This document shows positions 1 through 6,593 of a stretch of DNA of 11,581 bases, one piece after another. A model generated the notes under the pieces. The model was not told where the DNA came from. It made no database searches and saw only the letters and a list, made by a program, of their open reading frames with translations. The position numbers and the translations under genes were made by a program. Positions within the stretch are counted from its first letter, which is position 1, and every line of letters begins with the position of its first letter. The DNA is taken from NCBI GenBank assembly GCA_902803585.1, contig CADCQO010000067.1, positions 1 to 11,581 on the forward strand, read 5' to 3'. Source of the DNA: an uncultured Ruminococcus sp. (GTDB taxonomy: Bacteria; Bacillota; Clostridia; Oscillospirales; Acutalibacteraceae).

Positions 1-1
1 C

Positions 2-127
2 AGTAATCCGCAGGAAAGCAGCAATCCTCAGGAGAGCAGTAATCCGCAGGAAAGCAGCAATCCTCAGGAGAGCAGTAATCCGCAGGAGAGCAGTAATCCT
101 CAGGAAAGCAGCAAGCCTCAGGAAAGC
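2..127 (+). repeat. Seven tandem 18-bp repeats encoding SNPQES
   Basis: Units begin at 2, 20, 38, 56, 74, 92 and 110. They differ mainly at third codon positions (AGT/AGC, CCG/CCT, GAA/GAG). Bases 2-37 and 38-73 are identical, so a 36-bp two-unit block has itself been duplicated. The array may continue upstream of the window. It is an in-frame protein repeat rather than a spacer-containing array, and a likely site of copy-number change by slippage. Confidence 0.95.
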
Positions 128-277
128 AAAACCACTGTTCCCTCGATAGTCAGCGAAGTACCGAAAACCGGTGAAGCAAACCATGTGCTTTTTTGGACAG
201 CAGTATGGTTGTCAGGGATAGCAGGAGTATTTGTAGTGTTCCGCAAAGTCAGAAACACTGACAACGATGTAAAGTAA
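2..277 (+). CDS. C-terminal fragment of a cell-wall-anchored surface protein with SNPQES repeats
   Basis: The gene starts before the window; the last 91 codons are visible in the frame beginning at base 2, ending at TAA 275-277. The fragment opens with seven six-residue repeats (SNPQES, the last SKPQES), then a short spacer. A sorting-signal-like tail follows: VPKTGE at 158-175, a hydrophobic stretch containing LFWTAVWLSGIAGVFVVF, and a basic end with RKVRN. VPKTG departs from LPXTG only in the first residue, so anchoring by a sortase is likely. Retention as a C-terminal membrane anchor is the alternative. The Ser/Pro/Glu/Gln repeats look like an extended wall-spanning stalk. The N-terminal functional domain lies outside the window, so no activity can be assigned. 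A terminator follows directly. Confidence 0.85.
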   Translation, partial: SNPQESSNPQESSNPQESSNPQESSNPQESSNPQESSKPQESKTTVPSIVSEVPKTGEANHVLFWTAVWLSGIAGVFVVFRKVRNTDNDVK

Positions 278-296
278 AACAACATCATTTTATCAG

Positions 297-343
297 GCAT
301 CGGACATTCTGTCGATAACAAGCAGAGTGTCCGATGTTTTTTA
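297..343 (+). terminator. Rho-independent terminator of the surface-protein gene
   Basis: The left arm CATCGGACATTCTG (298-311) pairs with CAGAGTGTCCGATG (323-336), with a G-T wobble. The loop is about 12 bases and a run of T starts at 337. It lies 20 bases after the stop codon and isolates this gene from the ctsR operon. Confidence 0.9.
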
Positions 344-578
344 TTTGTTCGGAACCGGCAGAAACTGAGCAGTAAAACTCTGATTCATACTCAGCAGCAG
401 GAAGGATAGGCTTTACAGAAAACTTCTCATCTGAAAATTTCTGTCTGTTTCGTTTTCTGACCATTGCTGTATCGGAGCAATACTTTTTAAGTCTTTTGAT
501 GATGAAATTATTAGTATAAACGAGAAAACAAGAGAAAACAGGAAAAAAACAGTTGTTAAAAACGAAGTGTCAGAAAAT

Positions 579-595
579 TTTGACTTACACTGACT
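579..595 (-). promoter_or_regulatory. CtsR operator box 1
   Basis: Read on the minus strand this is AGTCAGT-GTA-AGTCAAA: two heptads in direct repeat with a 3-base spacer (10-base period). It matches the known CtsR site RGTCAAA-N3-RGTCAAA, and the second heptad matches exactly. It lies just upstream of the -35 and shares base 595 with box 2. Confidence 0.8.
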
Positions 596-611
596 TTGAC
601 CTTTTCTGACT
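595..611 (-). promoter_or_regulatory. CtsR operator box 2, overlapping the -35 element
   Basis: The minus strand reads AGTCAGA-AAA-GGTCAAA, a direct heptad repeat with the 10-base period expected for CtsR. The exact GGTCAAA heptad contains the complement of the -35 hexamer. Repressor and RNA polymerase would therefore compete for the same bases. Confidence 0.85.
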
Positions 612-624
612 ATCTGGCTATAAT
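596..624 (+). promoter_or_regulatory. Sigma-A promoter of the ctsR-mcsA-mcsB-clpC operon
   Basis: The -35 element TTGACC (596-601) and the -10 element TATAAT (619-624) are separated by 17 bases, one mismatch from full consensus. Transcription should start near 630-632, giving a leader of about 90 bases. The -35 lies wholly inside CtsR box 2, so bound repressor would block polymerase directly. Confidence 0.88.
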
Positions 625-634
625 ATAGTCATAA

Positions 635-651
635 GGTCAGGAAAGGTCAGA
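635..651 (+). promoter_or_regulatory. CtsR operator box 3, at the transcription start
   Basis: The plus strand reads GGTCAGG-AAA-GGTCAGA, two heptads with a 10-base period, a few bases after the predicted transcription start. It is the mirror image of box 2: bases 636-649 are the reverse complement of 597-610 except at one position. Confidence 0.8.
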
Positions 652-661
652 AACAACAGAA

Positions 662-678
662 AGTCAGACAAAGTCAGA
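662..678 (+). promoter_or_regulatory. CtsR operator box 4, in the leader
   Basis: The plus strand reads AGTCAGA-CAA-AGTCAGA, an exact repeat of the heptad with a 10-base period, about 31 bases downstream of the predicted start. Its position in the leader would suit a roadblock or cooperative binding with box 3. Confidence 0.75.
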
Positions 679-720
679 AAAGCTCTGACGGCGGCAATCA
701 GCAAAAAGGAAGTGACAGCG

Positions 721-1182
721 ATGAAAATGAGTGATATTGTCGCAAGATACATTATCGATATGCTGAACGAGCGGGACGGCAACGCAGAGATACAGCGCAA
801 TGAACTGGCAGGTTTGCTGGGATGTGTACCAAGTCAGATCAACTACGTTATTTCGTCAAGATTCACGCCCGAACAGGGGTATATTGTAGAGAGCAGACGA
901 GGCGGGGGCGGTTATATCCGCATTACCCGTATTACAACCGACAGACGAATTGCCCTGATGCACGTCGTCAACTCCATCGGTGAAAGTATTTCTTCTGCTG
1001 CGGCTGCATCGATTCTGGAAAATATGGCAGAACGTCAGATGCTTGATAAATACGAGAAAATGCTGATTCTGTCTGCGCTGTCAGACAAAGCCTATAAAGA
1101 CATACCGCAGGAATTAAGGGATACGCTGAGGGCTTCTGTCATGAAAAATATGCTTGCCGCGATTGTGATACTTCAGCATTAG
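721..1182 (+). CDS. ctsR: Transcriptional repressor CtsR of class III heat-shock genes
   Basis: CtsR is a dimeric winged-helix repressor that binds tandem heptads upstream of clp genes and releases them on heat or protein stress. The 153-residue product matches the family length. It carries the conserved block VPSQINYVISSRFT followed by GYIVES and the glycine-rich wing RGGGGYIRI, with Arg60 leading the wing; the equivalent Arg in studied CtsR proteins is central to DNA binding and heat sensing. The C-terminal helices (MLDKYEKMLILSAL region) match the McsB/ClpC-responsive domain. I chose ATG 721 because AAGGA at 706-710 lies 10 bases upstream. An in-frame GTG at 712 would sit only one base from that site. 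Four CtsR-type boxes precede the gene, indicating autoregulation. First gene of the operon. Confidence 0.95.
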   Translation: MKMSDIVARYIIDMLNERDGNAEIQRNELAGLLGCVPSQINYVISSRFTPEQGYIVESRRGGGGYIRITRITTDRRIALMHVVNSIGESISSAAAASILENMAERQMLDKYEKMLILSALSDKAYKDIPQELRDTLRASVMKNMLAAIVILQH

Positions 1183-1240
1183 ACAGGTTCGGAACATCAG
1201 CGGACAAATCAGCCCATCAACATATAAGGAGGAAACAGTT

Positions 1241-1756
1241 ATGTTATGTCAATCATGTGAAAAGAAACAAGCTACTACCCATATCAAGACAATTGTAAAC
1301 GGTGAATTGAAGGAATACAGACTTTGCAGCGACTGTGCGAAAAAATACGGCTATGGCTCATTTCTTGGTGATGTCGGCTTTGACTTAGACAAGCTGTTCG
1401 GCAGTTTCATGGAAGGACTGGGACACAGCGGACGGGACAAAAAGCGTTGTCAGTGCTGCGGCAGCAGTTTCGAGGATATTGCCAAAAGCGGCAAGGTCGG
1501 CTGTGCAGAATGCTACGACACGTTCTATGAAGAATTGCTTCCCTCCGTACGCAGGATTCACGGACGCACCTCTCACACAGGCAAGCTGGCACATTCAGCA
1601 GGAACAGGCGCGCGTATCCGCAGTGAAATTGCCAGATGTCGCAGCGAGCTGGAACAGGCGATCAAGGCACAGGAATTTGAAAAAGCGGCGGAATTACGCG
1701 ACAGAATCCGTGAGTTAGAAAAAAACAGCGAAGCGCATAGTGAAAGGAAGGAGTGA
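1241..1756 (+). CDS. mcsA: McsA, zinc-binding activator of the McsB protein-arginine kinase
   Basis: McsA binds and activates McsB and helps control CtsR and ClpC. The 171-residue protein has four CxxC pairs: C3-C6, C29-C32, C70-C73 and C88-C91, expected to bind zinc. They are followed by the family signature around YDTFYEELLPSVRRIHG. A C-terminal UVR motif at about 131-162 includes EFEKAAELRDRIRELE, which can form a helical hairpin for contacts with ClpC or McsB. AAGGAGG at 1226-1232 lies 8 bases before the ATG. The gene follows ctsR by 58 bases. Its last codons contain the ribosome binding site of mcsB, five bases before the next start, so the two are probably translationally coupled. Confidence 0.94.
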   Translation: MLCQSCEKKQATTHIKTIVNGELKEYRLCSDCAKKYGYGSFLGDVGFDLDKLFGSFMEGLGHSGRDKKRCQCCGSSFEDIAKSGKVGCAECYDTFYEELLPSVRRIHGRTSHTGKLAHSAGTGARIRSEIARCRSELEQAIKAQEFEKAAELRDRIRELEKNSEAHSERKE

Positions 1757-1761
1757 TTGCT

Positions 1762-2817
1762 ATGACAGCAAAGAAATATGACGATTTGAAAGATGTCAGT
1801 GACGTAGTACTCAGCACCCGCATAAGATTCGCCCGTAACCTGAGAGAGTATCCTTTCCCGTGTCGTCTGAGTGATGAGAAAAAGCGGAAAGTTGCCTCTA
1901 TCGTAAAGGAAGCTGTTCTGGAAGGTCATTCTGCCATTTCCGATCGTTTTCGTTATATCCAGATGTCGGAATTGACACAGGAAGAAGCTGTTTCACTGGT
2001 GGAAAGACATCTTGTCAGCCCCGAATTCATTTCAGACAGGCAGGGCAGAGGGCTGCTGCTGCTGGAGGACGAATCTGTCAGTATTATGATAAATGAAGAG
2101 GATCATGTAAGGATTCAGGTCATTCAGTCGGGTATGAAGCTGAACGAAGCCTTTGAACTGGCGGACAAGATTGACACACTTCTGGACGAAAGCCTGAACT
2201 TTGCATTCAACGAAAAACTGGGCTATCTGACGCAGTGCCCGACCAATATCGGTACAGGTATGAGGGCATCTCTGATGCTGCATCTGCCGGCACTGCAGGA
2301 AAGCGGTGCAATGGGTAAAATTGCCGCTTCACTGTCAAAACTGGGAATTGTTGTCAGAGGAATGTATGGAGAAGGTACAGAGCCATACGGTGCTATCTAT
2401 CAGCTTTCCAATCAGGTAACCTTAGGCATCACAGAACAGGAGGCAATCAGAAATCTGCATGATATCGCTATGCAGTTAGTTGTACAGGAGCGCAATGCAA
2501 GAGAAAAGCTCTCCGATAATATCAACGTACTGGACGAGATTTGCCGTTCTTACGGTATTCTGATGTATGCGAAACTGGTCAACAACAGCGAGTGCATGAA
2601 ACTGCTGTCAAATGTTCGTTTTGGTGCAGAAATGGGTTTCTTTGAAATCGACTTTGATATTCTGAATCGTCTGGTCATCGAGATACAGCCCGCCACCCTG
2701 ATGAAAAATATCGGTAAAAAGCTGATGCCGGCAGAGCGCGACCGCATTCGTGCGGAACTGGTAAGAACTGCCCTCAGTCAGAAGAAGATTCCCGCCAGCA
2801 GAAGACTGGAAAAGTAA
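1762..2817 (+). CDS. mcsB: McsB, protein-arginine kinase
   Basis: McsB uses ATP to phosphorylate arginine residues on CtsR and on misfolded proteins, marking them for ClpC-ClpP. The 351-residue protein has the phosphagen-kinase fold signatures: STRIRFARN at 18-26 (nucleotide-binding arginines), the acidic NEEDH at 111-115, and the catalytic-cysteine loop with CPTNIGTGMRAS (Cys159). GTEPYG lies at 205-210. Near the C terminus, RDRIRA at 326-331 fits the RDxxRA phospho-arginine pocket described for McsB. ATG 1762 has an AGGAAGGAG site (1745-1753) at good spacing. An in-frame GTG at 1753 lies within that site and overlaps the mcsA stop, so it was rejected. The gene has the usual length and shows no damage. 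Confidence 0.95.
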   Translation: MTAKKYDDLKDVSDVVLSTRIRFARNLREYPFPCRLSDEKKRKVASIVKEAVLEGHSAISDRFRYIQMSELTQEEAVSLVERHLVSPEFISDRQGRGLLLLEDESVSIMINEEDHVRIQVIQSGMKLNEAFELADKIDTLLDESLNFAFNEKLGYLTQCPTNIGTGMRASLMLHLPALQESGAMGKIAASLSKLGIVVRGMYGEGTEPYGAIYQLSNQVTLGITEQEAIRNLHDIAMQLVVQERNAREKLSDNINVLDEICRSYGILMYAKLVNNSECMKLLSNVRFGAEMGFFEIDFDILNRLVIEIQPATLMKNIGKKLMPAERDRIRAELVRTALSQKKIPASRRLEK

Positions 2818-2856
2818 TCAAAAAATGATACCAACCACAAAAAGGAGGAAGGAATT

Positions 2857-5331
2857 ATGTATAAATTCGATGGATTTACAGAGAAAGCAAATGCAGCGCT
2901 GAATTGTGCTATCAAATCAGCCGGACGGTTCGGTCATACTTATGTCGGCAGTGAACATTTACTGCTGGGACTTTTGCAGAATCAGGACGGCGCAGGCTAT
3001 GTTGTACTGGAGCAGTGCGGTGCTTCTGCGGACGCACTGACTGAGCTGATTCAGCAGGAAATCGGTACAGGTGAGGAAACGCGTCTTACACCGAAGGATT
3101 TCACTCCCCGCATGAAGCGTGTTTTGCAGAATGCTATGCGCCATGCCGGACAGATGTCCAATAACTATGTAGGAACGGAGCATCTTCTGGTTGCTCTTTT
3201 ATCCGATCAGGAAAGTTATGCAGTACGTTTTCTGGAAGAAATGGGTATTCGCATGACAGACATTATCCGCAAACTGAATGAACTGCTGGGCGGAAACAAA
3301 GAAGAGAAAGACGGATTTGATGGAGGAGAAACCCATAGTGTTGCCGGCGCACAGTCCAAAACCTCTACAAAAACGCTGGACAAATACGGCAGGGATTTGA
3401 CACAGGCAGCTAAAAAGGGTGAAATCGATCCTGTTATCGGACGTCAGACCGAAATTGACCGTGTAATACAAATACTTTCTCGCCGAACAAAGAATAATCC
3501 CTGCCTGATCGGTGAACCGGGTGTCGGTAAAACAGCAGTGGCGGAAGGACTGGCATTAAAAATTGTAGAAGGAGCCGTCCCCGAACCGCTCAAGAACAAA
3601 CGCATCGTATCGCTTGATTTGACGGGCATGATTGCCGGTACAAAGTACAGGGGCGAATTTGAAGACAGAATCAGCAAAGCCATTGAGGAAGTCAAAAAGG
3701 CAGGTAATGTCATTCTTTTCATTGACGAACTGCACACTATCATCGGAGCGGGTTCAGCGGAGGGCTCGGCGGATACTGCCAATATTCTGAAACCTTCTCT
3801 GGCAAGAGGTGACTTTCAGGTTATCGGTGCCACAACCATTGCAGAGTACCGCAAGCACATTGAAAAAGATGCCGCACTGGAACGCCGTTTTCAGCCGGTA
3901 ACAGTTGGCGAACCGAGCGAAGAGGAAGCCATCGAGATTCTGAAAGGTCTGCGTGACCGCTACGAGGCGCACCATAAGGTCAAAATTACAGATGAAGCCA
4001 TCGTATCGGCCGTTAAACTTTCGTCCCGCTATATTGCTGATCGTTTTCTGCCTGATAAAGCGATTGACCTGATTGATGAAGCAGCCTCCCGTGTCAGACT
4101 GAGAGCCTATACTGCGCCTGATGACCTGCAGGAAATCGAGAACAAACTGAAAGCCATCAAGCAGGAAAAAGAAGAAGCCGTCAATGGACAGGACTTTGAA
4201 CGTGCCGCCAAGCTGAGAGATGAAGAGAAAAAGCTGAGTGATGAGTTATCCCGCCGTAAGACCGACTGGAAAGAGAAGAATTTCCAGAAAAACGGTGAAG
4301 TCACCCCCGAAGACATCGCTCAGATCGTATCGGGCTGGACAGGCGTACCGGTCGTACAATTGACAGAAGAAGAGAGCGCCCGTCTGCTGAAACTTGAAGA
4401 AACTCTTCACCAGAGAATTATCGGACAGAACGAAGCCGTTTCAGCGGTAGCAAGGGCTATCCGCAGAGGCCGTGTCGGTTTGAAAGACCCGAATCGTCCT
4501 GTTGGTTCATTCATCTTTTTAGGTCCCACAGGCGTTGGTAAGACAGAATTATGCAAAGCGCTGGCACAGTCTGTTTTCGGTGACGAAAACGCCATGATCC
4601 GCTTTGATATGTCAGAATACATGGAAAAACATACGGTTTCCAAGATGATCGGTTCACCTCCGGGATATGTAGGCTTTGATGAAGGAGGACAGCTGACAGA
4701 AGCGGTAAGAAGAAAACCTTATTCCGTTTTGCTGTTTGATGAAATTGAGAAAGCGCACCCTGATGTATTCAATATGCTTTTGCAGATTCTGGACGAAGGC
4801 CGCCTGACTGATTCACAGGGACGGCATGTAAATTTCCGCAACACCATTATCATTATGACCTCCAATGTCGGTGCACGTCTGATTACAGAAAAACAGACTT
4901 CTCTGGGATTTTTCGGCGGAGAAGAAAGTGCGCAGAATGATGACGAGAAAATCCGTGAGGCAGTGATGTCGGAACTGAAAAAAGTCTTTAAGCCGGAATT
5001 CCTGAACCGCGTAGACGACACCATTGTTTTCCACAAATTAAAGAGTGAGGACATCTGCCGTATAGCCAGAAATCTTCTTGCTTCTCTGAACAAGCGTCTG
5101 AAGGATCTTGACATTGAAGCAGCCTTTACAGAAAGTGCCATTGAAGCAGTAGCCAAAGCAGGTTTTGACGAGATATACGGAGCAAGACCGCTGAAAAGAG
5201 CGATTCAGACGTATATTGAAGATGCAATTTCGGAGCATATTCTGGATGGAACCGTCAAATCCGGCGACAAGATCACTTGTGACTACACCGACAACAAATT
5301 TACCATCAGAACCGATGCAGATTCAGATTGA
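2857..5331 (+). CDS. clpC: ClpC, Hsp100 AAA+ unfoldase of the ClpCP protease
   Basis: ClpC unfolds adaptor-delivered or arginine-phosphorylated proteins and threads them into ClpP in the cytoplasm. The 824-residue protein has two N-domain repeats (about 5-40 and 82-118, each ending in YVG(S/T)EHLL). AAA domain 1 has Walker A GEPGVGKT at 219-226 and Walker B ending IDE at 289-291. The middle region holds a UVR motif around 425-460 (QDFERAAKLRDEEKKL). AAA domain 2 has Walker A GPTGVGKT at 556-563 and Walker B with DE at 628-629. LGF at 683-685 is the tripeptide type that docks on ClpP, so this is a protease partner rather than a ClpB-type disaggregase. AAAGGAGG lies 8-9 bases before the ATG. 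The gene is intact, last in the operon, 39 bases after mcsB. Confidence 0.97.
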   Translation: MYKFDGFTEKANAALNCAIKSAGRFGHTYVGSEHLLLGLLQNQDGAGYVVLEQCGASADALTELIQQEIGTGEETRLTPKDFTPRMKRVLQNAMRHAGQMSNNYVGTEHLLVALLSDQESYAVRFLEEMGIRMTDIIRKLNELLGGNKEEKDGFDGGETHSVAGAQSKTSTKTLDKYGRDLTQAAKKGEIDPVIGRQTEIDRVIQILSRRTKNNPCLIGEPGVGKTAVAEGLALKIVEGAVPEPLKNKRIVSLDLTGMIAGTKYRGEFEDRISKAIEEVKKAGNVILFIDELHTIIGAGSAEGSADTANILKPSLARGDFQVIGATTIAEYRKHIEKDAALERRFQPVTVGEPSEEEAIEILKGLRDRYEAHHKVKITDEAIVSAVKLSSRYIADRFLPDKAIDLIDEAASRVRLRAYTAPDDLQEIENKLKAIKQEKEEAVNGQDFERAAKLRDEEKKLSDELSRRKTDWKEKNFQKNGEVTPEDIAQIVSGWTGVPVVQLTEEESARLLKLEETLHQRIIGQNEAVSAVARAIRRGRVGLKDPNRPVGSFIFLGPTGVGKTELCKALAQSVFGDENAMIRFDMSEYMEKHTVSKMIGSPPGYVGFDEGGQLTEAVRRKPYSVLLFDEIEKAHPDVFNMLLQILDEGRLTDSQGRHVNFRNTIIIMTSNVGARLITEKQTSLGFFGGEESAQNDDEKIREAVMSELKKVFKPEFLNRVDDTIVFHKLKSEDICRIARNLLASLNKRLKDLDIEAAFTESAIEAVAKAGFDEIYGARPLKRAIQTYIEDAISEHILDGTVKSGDKITCDYTDNKFTIRTDADSD

Positions 5332-5401
5332 AATCTGAAAATGGCAATTTGAGATCGGTTTTTGACCAAATACAGCAGCTGATACACAGACTGCTTCTGT
5401 C

Positions 5402-5455
5402 CCATAAAATAAAAGCAGACCGAAACAATGTTTTGAAAGACGTTGTTCCGGTCTG
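5402..5455 (-). terminator. Rho-independent terminator for the aroA-aroC-pheA operon, between convergent genes
   Basis: The arms 5416-5430 and 5441-5455 form a 15-bp stem with one mismatch, one wobble and a 10-base loop. On the minus strand the stem is followed by CTTTTATTTTATGGG, a clear T tract, and it begins 8 bases after the pheA stop. On the plus strand the following bases are only moderately T-rich. The stem may still stop clpC transcription, for which I see no better terminator in 5332-5400. Confidence 0.88.
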
Positions 5456-5462
5456 TTCGTCG

Positions 5463-6593
5463 TTAACAGCCGACATAATTTCCGAGAAATGAGAACTCGG
5501 TCAGTTCTTCCGAAAGTGCACAGAGGAGAGAGAGCGTGCGGGGAGCACGGACAGTTCCGGTAAAATCCAGATAGAAAAGATACTCAAAATCTGTGTTAGG
5601 TTTGGGACGGGACTCGATTTTTGTAAGGTTCAGCCCATCAGCTGCAAAACGGCAAAGTGTATTGTAAAGTGAACCTGTCACATGGGGCAAAGAAAAGCAC
5701 AGGCTGATTTTGTCTGCGGAAGGTTCTATGTAAAGTTTTTTGGAAATAACCAGAAAACGTGTGGTATTGTGCGGGTTGTTCTGGAAACCTCTCATCAGGA
5801 CAGACAAACCGTATTTTTGGGCGGCTTCCTCCGAGCAGATAGCAGCAATATCGTTTCTGTCACTTCTGCTTACCATGTCAGCGGCAGCCGCTGTACTATG
5901 GCAGACTTCCTGCGAAACCGTGTGTGAACGGAGGTAGTCAGAGCATTGATAAAGGGCTTGTTCATGAGAATAAACCGTTTTGATGTCTTCTATGCGGACA
6001 TTTTCTTTTGCAGCAAGGCAGTGTTCGATCGGCAGTCTGGTAGCGGCAGCAATAGAAAAACGATACTGCAGCATCAGATCATAGACATCAGTCACCGAAC
6101 CGGCAGAGCTGTTTTCGATCGGCACAACTGCAAAATCCGCCTCACCGTTTTCAAGAGCAGTAAAAACGTCGTGAAAGGTCGGACGAAAAGCCGGAGCAGC
6201 ATGAGGAAAGAGTTTGCGGCAGGCCTGATGAGTATAAGTGCCGGAAACACCAAAGCAGATAATTTTGAGTTTATCGGAAAGATAGGGAATATAGCTGTCA
6301 GCAGTAAGGATATGCTGACGAAGAGCATCACCGCTTCCCAGCATATCATGCTGCAAAGCACGGCTCAGTTCCATAATGTTCGCATAGAGCTGACGGGCAG
6401 AACTGCCGTATTCCTTAGCATCTGCCTCAATTTTATTGAGTACCTGCTGTTCTCTTTCAGGGTTGAAGATAGGCAGACCATTATTGTACTTATACTCTGC
6501 CACACGGCGGGAACAATCCATTCTTCGGGCAAAGAGCCTGACTAACTGCTGGTCGATCGCATCAATTTCATTTCTGATTTCCTGTAAACTCAT
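5463..6593 (-). CDS. pheA: Bifunctional chorismate mutase / prephenate dehydratase (P-protein)
   Basis: The enzyme converts chorismate to prephenate and then to phenylpyruvate, the committed route to phenylalanine. The 376-residue protein has three parts. Residues 1-88 form an AroQ-type chorismate mutase (IRNEIDAIDQQLVRLFARRM). Residues about 108-285 are the prephenate dehydratase, with the PIENSSAGSV block at 158-167 and the catalytic TRF at 278-280. Residues about 293-370 are an ACT domain with GSLY at 307-310 (commonly GALY) and ESRP at 327-330, the phenylalanine-binding elements, so end-product feedback inhibition is expected. The start codon overlaps the aroC stop as ATGA, giving translational coupling. 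It is the last gene of the operon. Confidence 0.95.
   Translation of the reverse strand: MSLQEIRNEIDAIDQQLVRLFARRMDCSRRVAEYKYNNGLPIFNPEREQQVLNKIEADAKEYGSSARQLYANIMELSRALQHDMLGSGDALRQHILTADSYIPYLSDKLKIICFGVSGTYTHQACRKLFPHAAPAFRPTFHDVFTALENGEADFAVVPIENSSAGSVTDVYDLMLQYRFSIAAATRLPIEHCLAAKENVRIEDIKTVYSHEQALYQCSDYLRSHTVSQEVCHSTAAAADMVSRSDRNDIAAICSEEAAQKYGLSVLMRGFQNNPHNTTRFLVISKKLYIEPSADKISLCFSLPHVTGSLYNTLCRFAADGLNLTKIESRPKPNTDFEYLFYLDFTGTVRAPRTLSLLCALSEELTEFSFLGNYVGC

Larger units (their letters stand above)
278..720. other. Intergenic region between the surface-protein gene and ctsR
   Basis: This 443-base gap holds the terminator at 297-343 and the promoter/operator complex from 579 to 678. Between them, 344-578 is AT-rich and shows no convincing open reading frame, RNA gene or repeat. 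A lone minus-strand GGTCAGA-like half site at about 455-461 has no partner 10 bases away and is probably chance. The purine-rich stretch around 520-560 may act as an upstream promoter element, but that is only a guess. Confidence 0.7.

Noticed and set aside
2..127. CRISPR-like short tandem repeats
   Set aside because: Units are contiguous 18-mers with no spacers, vary at third codon positions and stay in frame with a sorting signal, so they are protein repeats.
344..578. Possible small RNA or riboswitch in the long gap before ctsR
   Set aside because: No conserved stem-loop set, terminator or internal promoter could be recognised. Only AT-rich sequence and one unpaired GGTCAGA half site are present.
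712..720. GTG start for ctsR at 712
   Set aside because: The ribosome binding site AAGGA ends at 710, leaving one base of spacing. ATG 721 has 10 bases and fits the family N terminus.
1753..1761. GTG start for mcsB at 1753
   Set aside because: It overlaps the ribosome binding site and the mcsA stop. ATG 1762 has correct spacing.
5946..6545. 199-codon plus-strand open frame
   Set aside because: It is fully antisense to the conserved pheA coding region and has no recognisable features.
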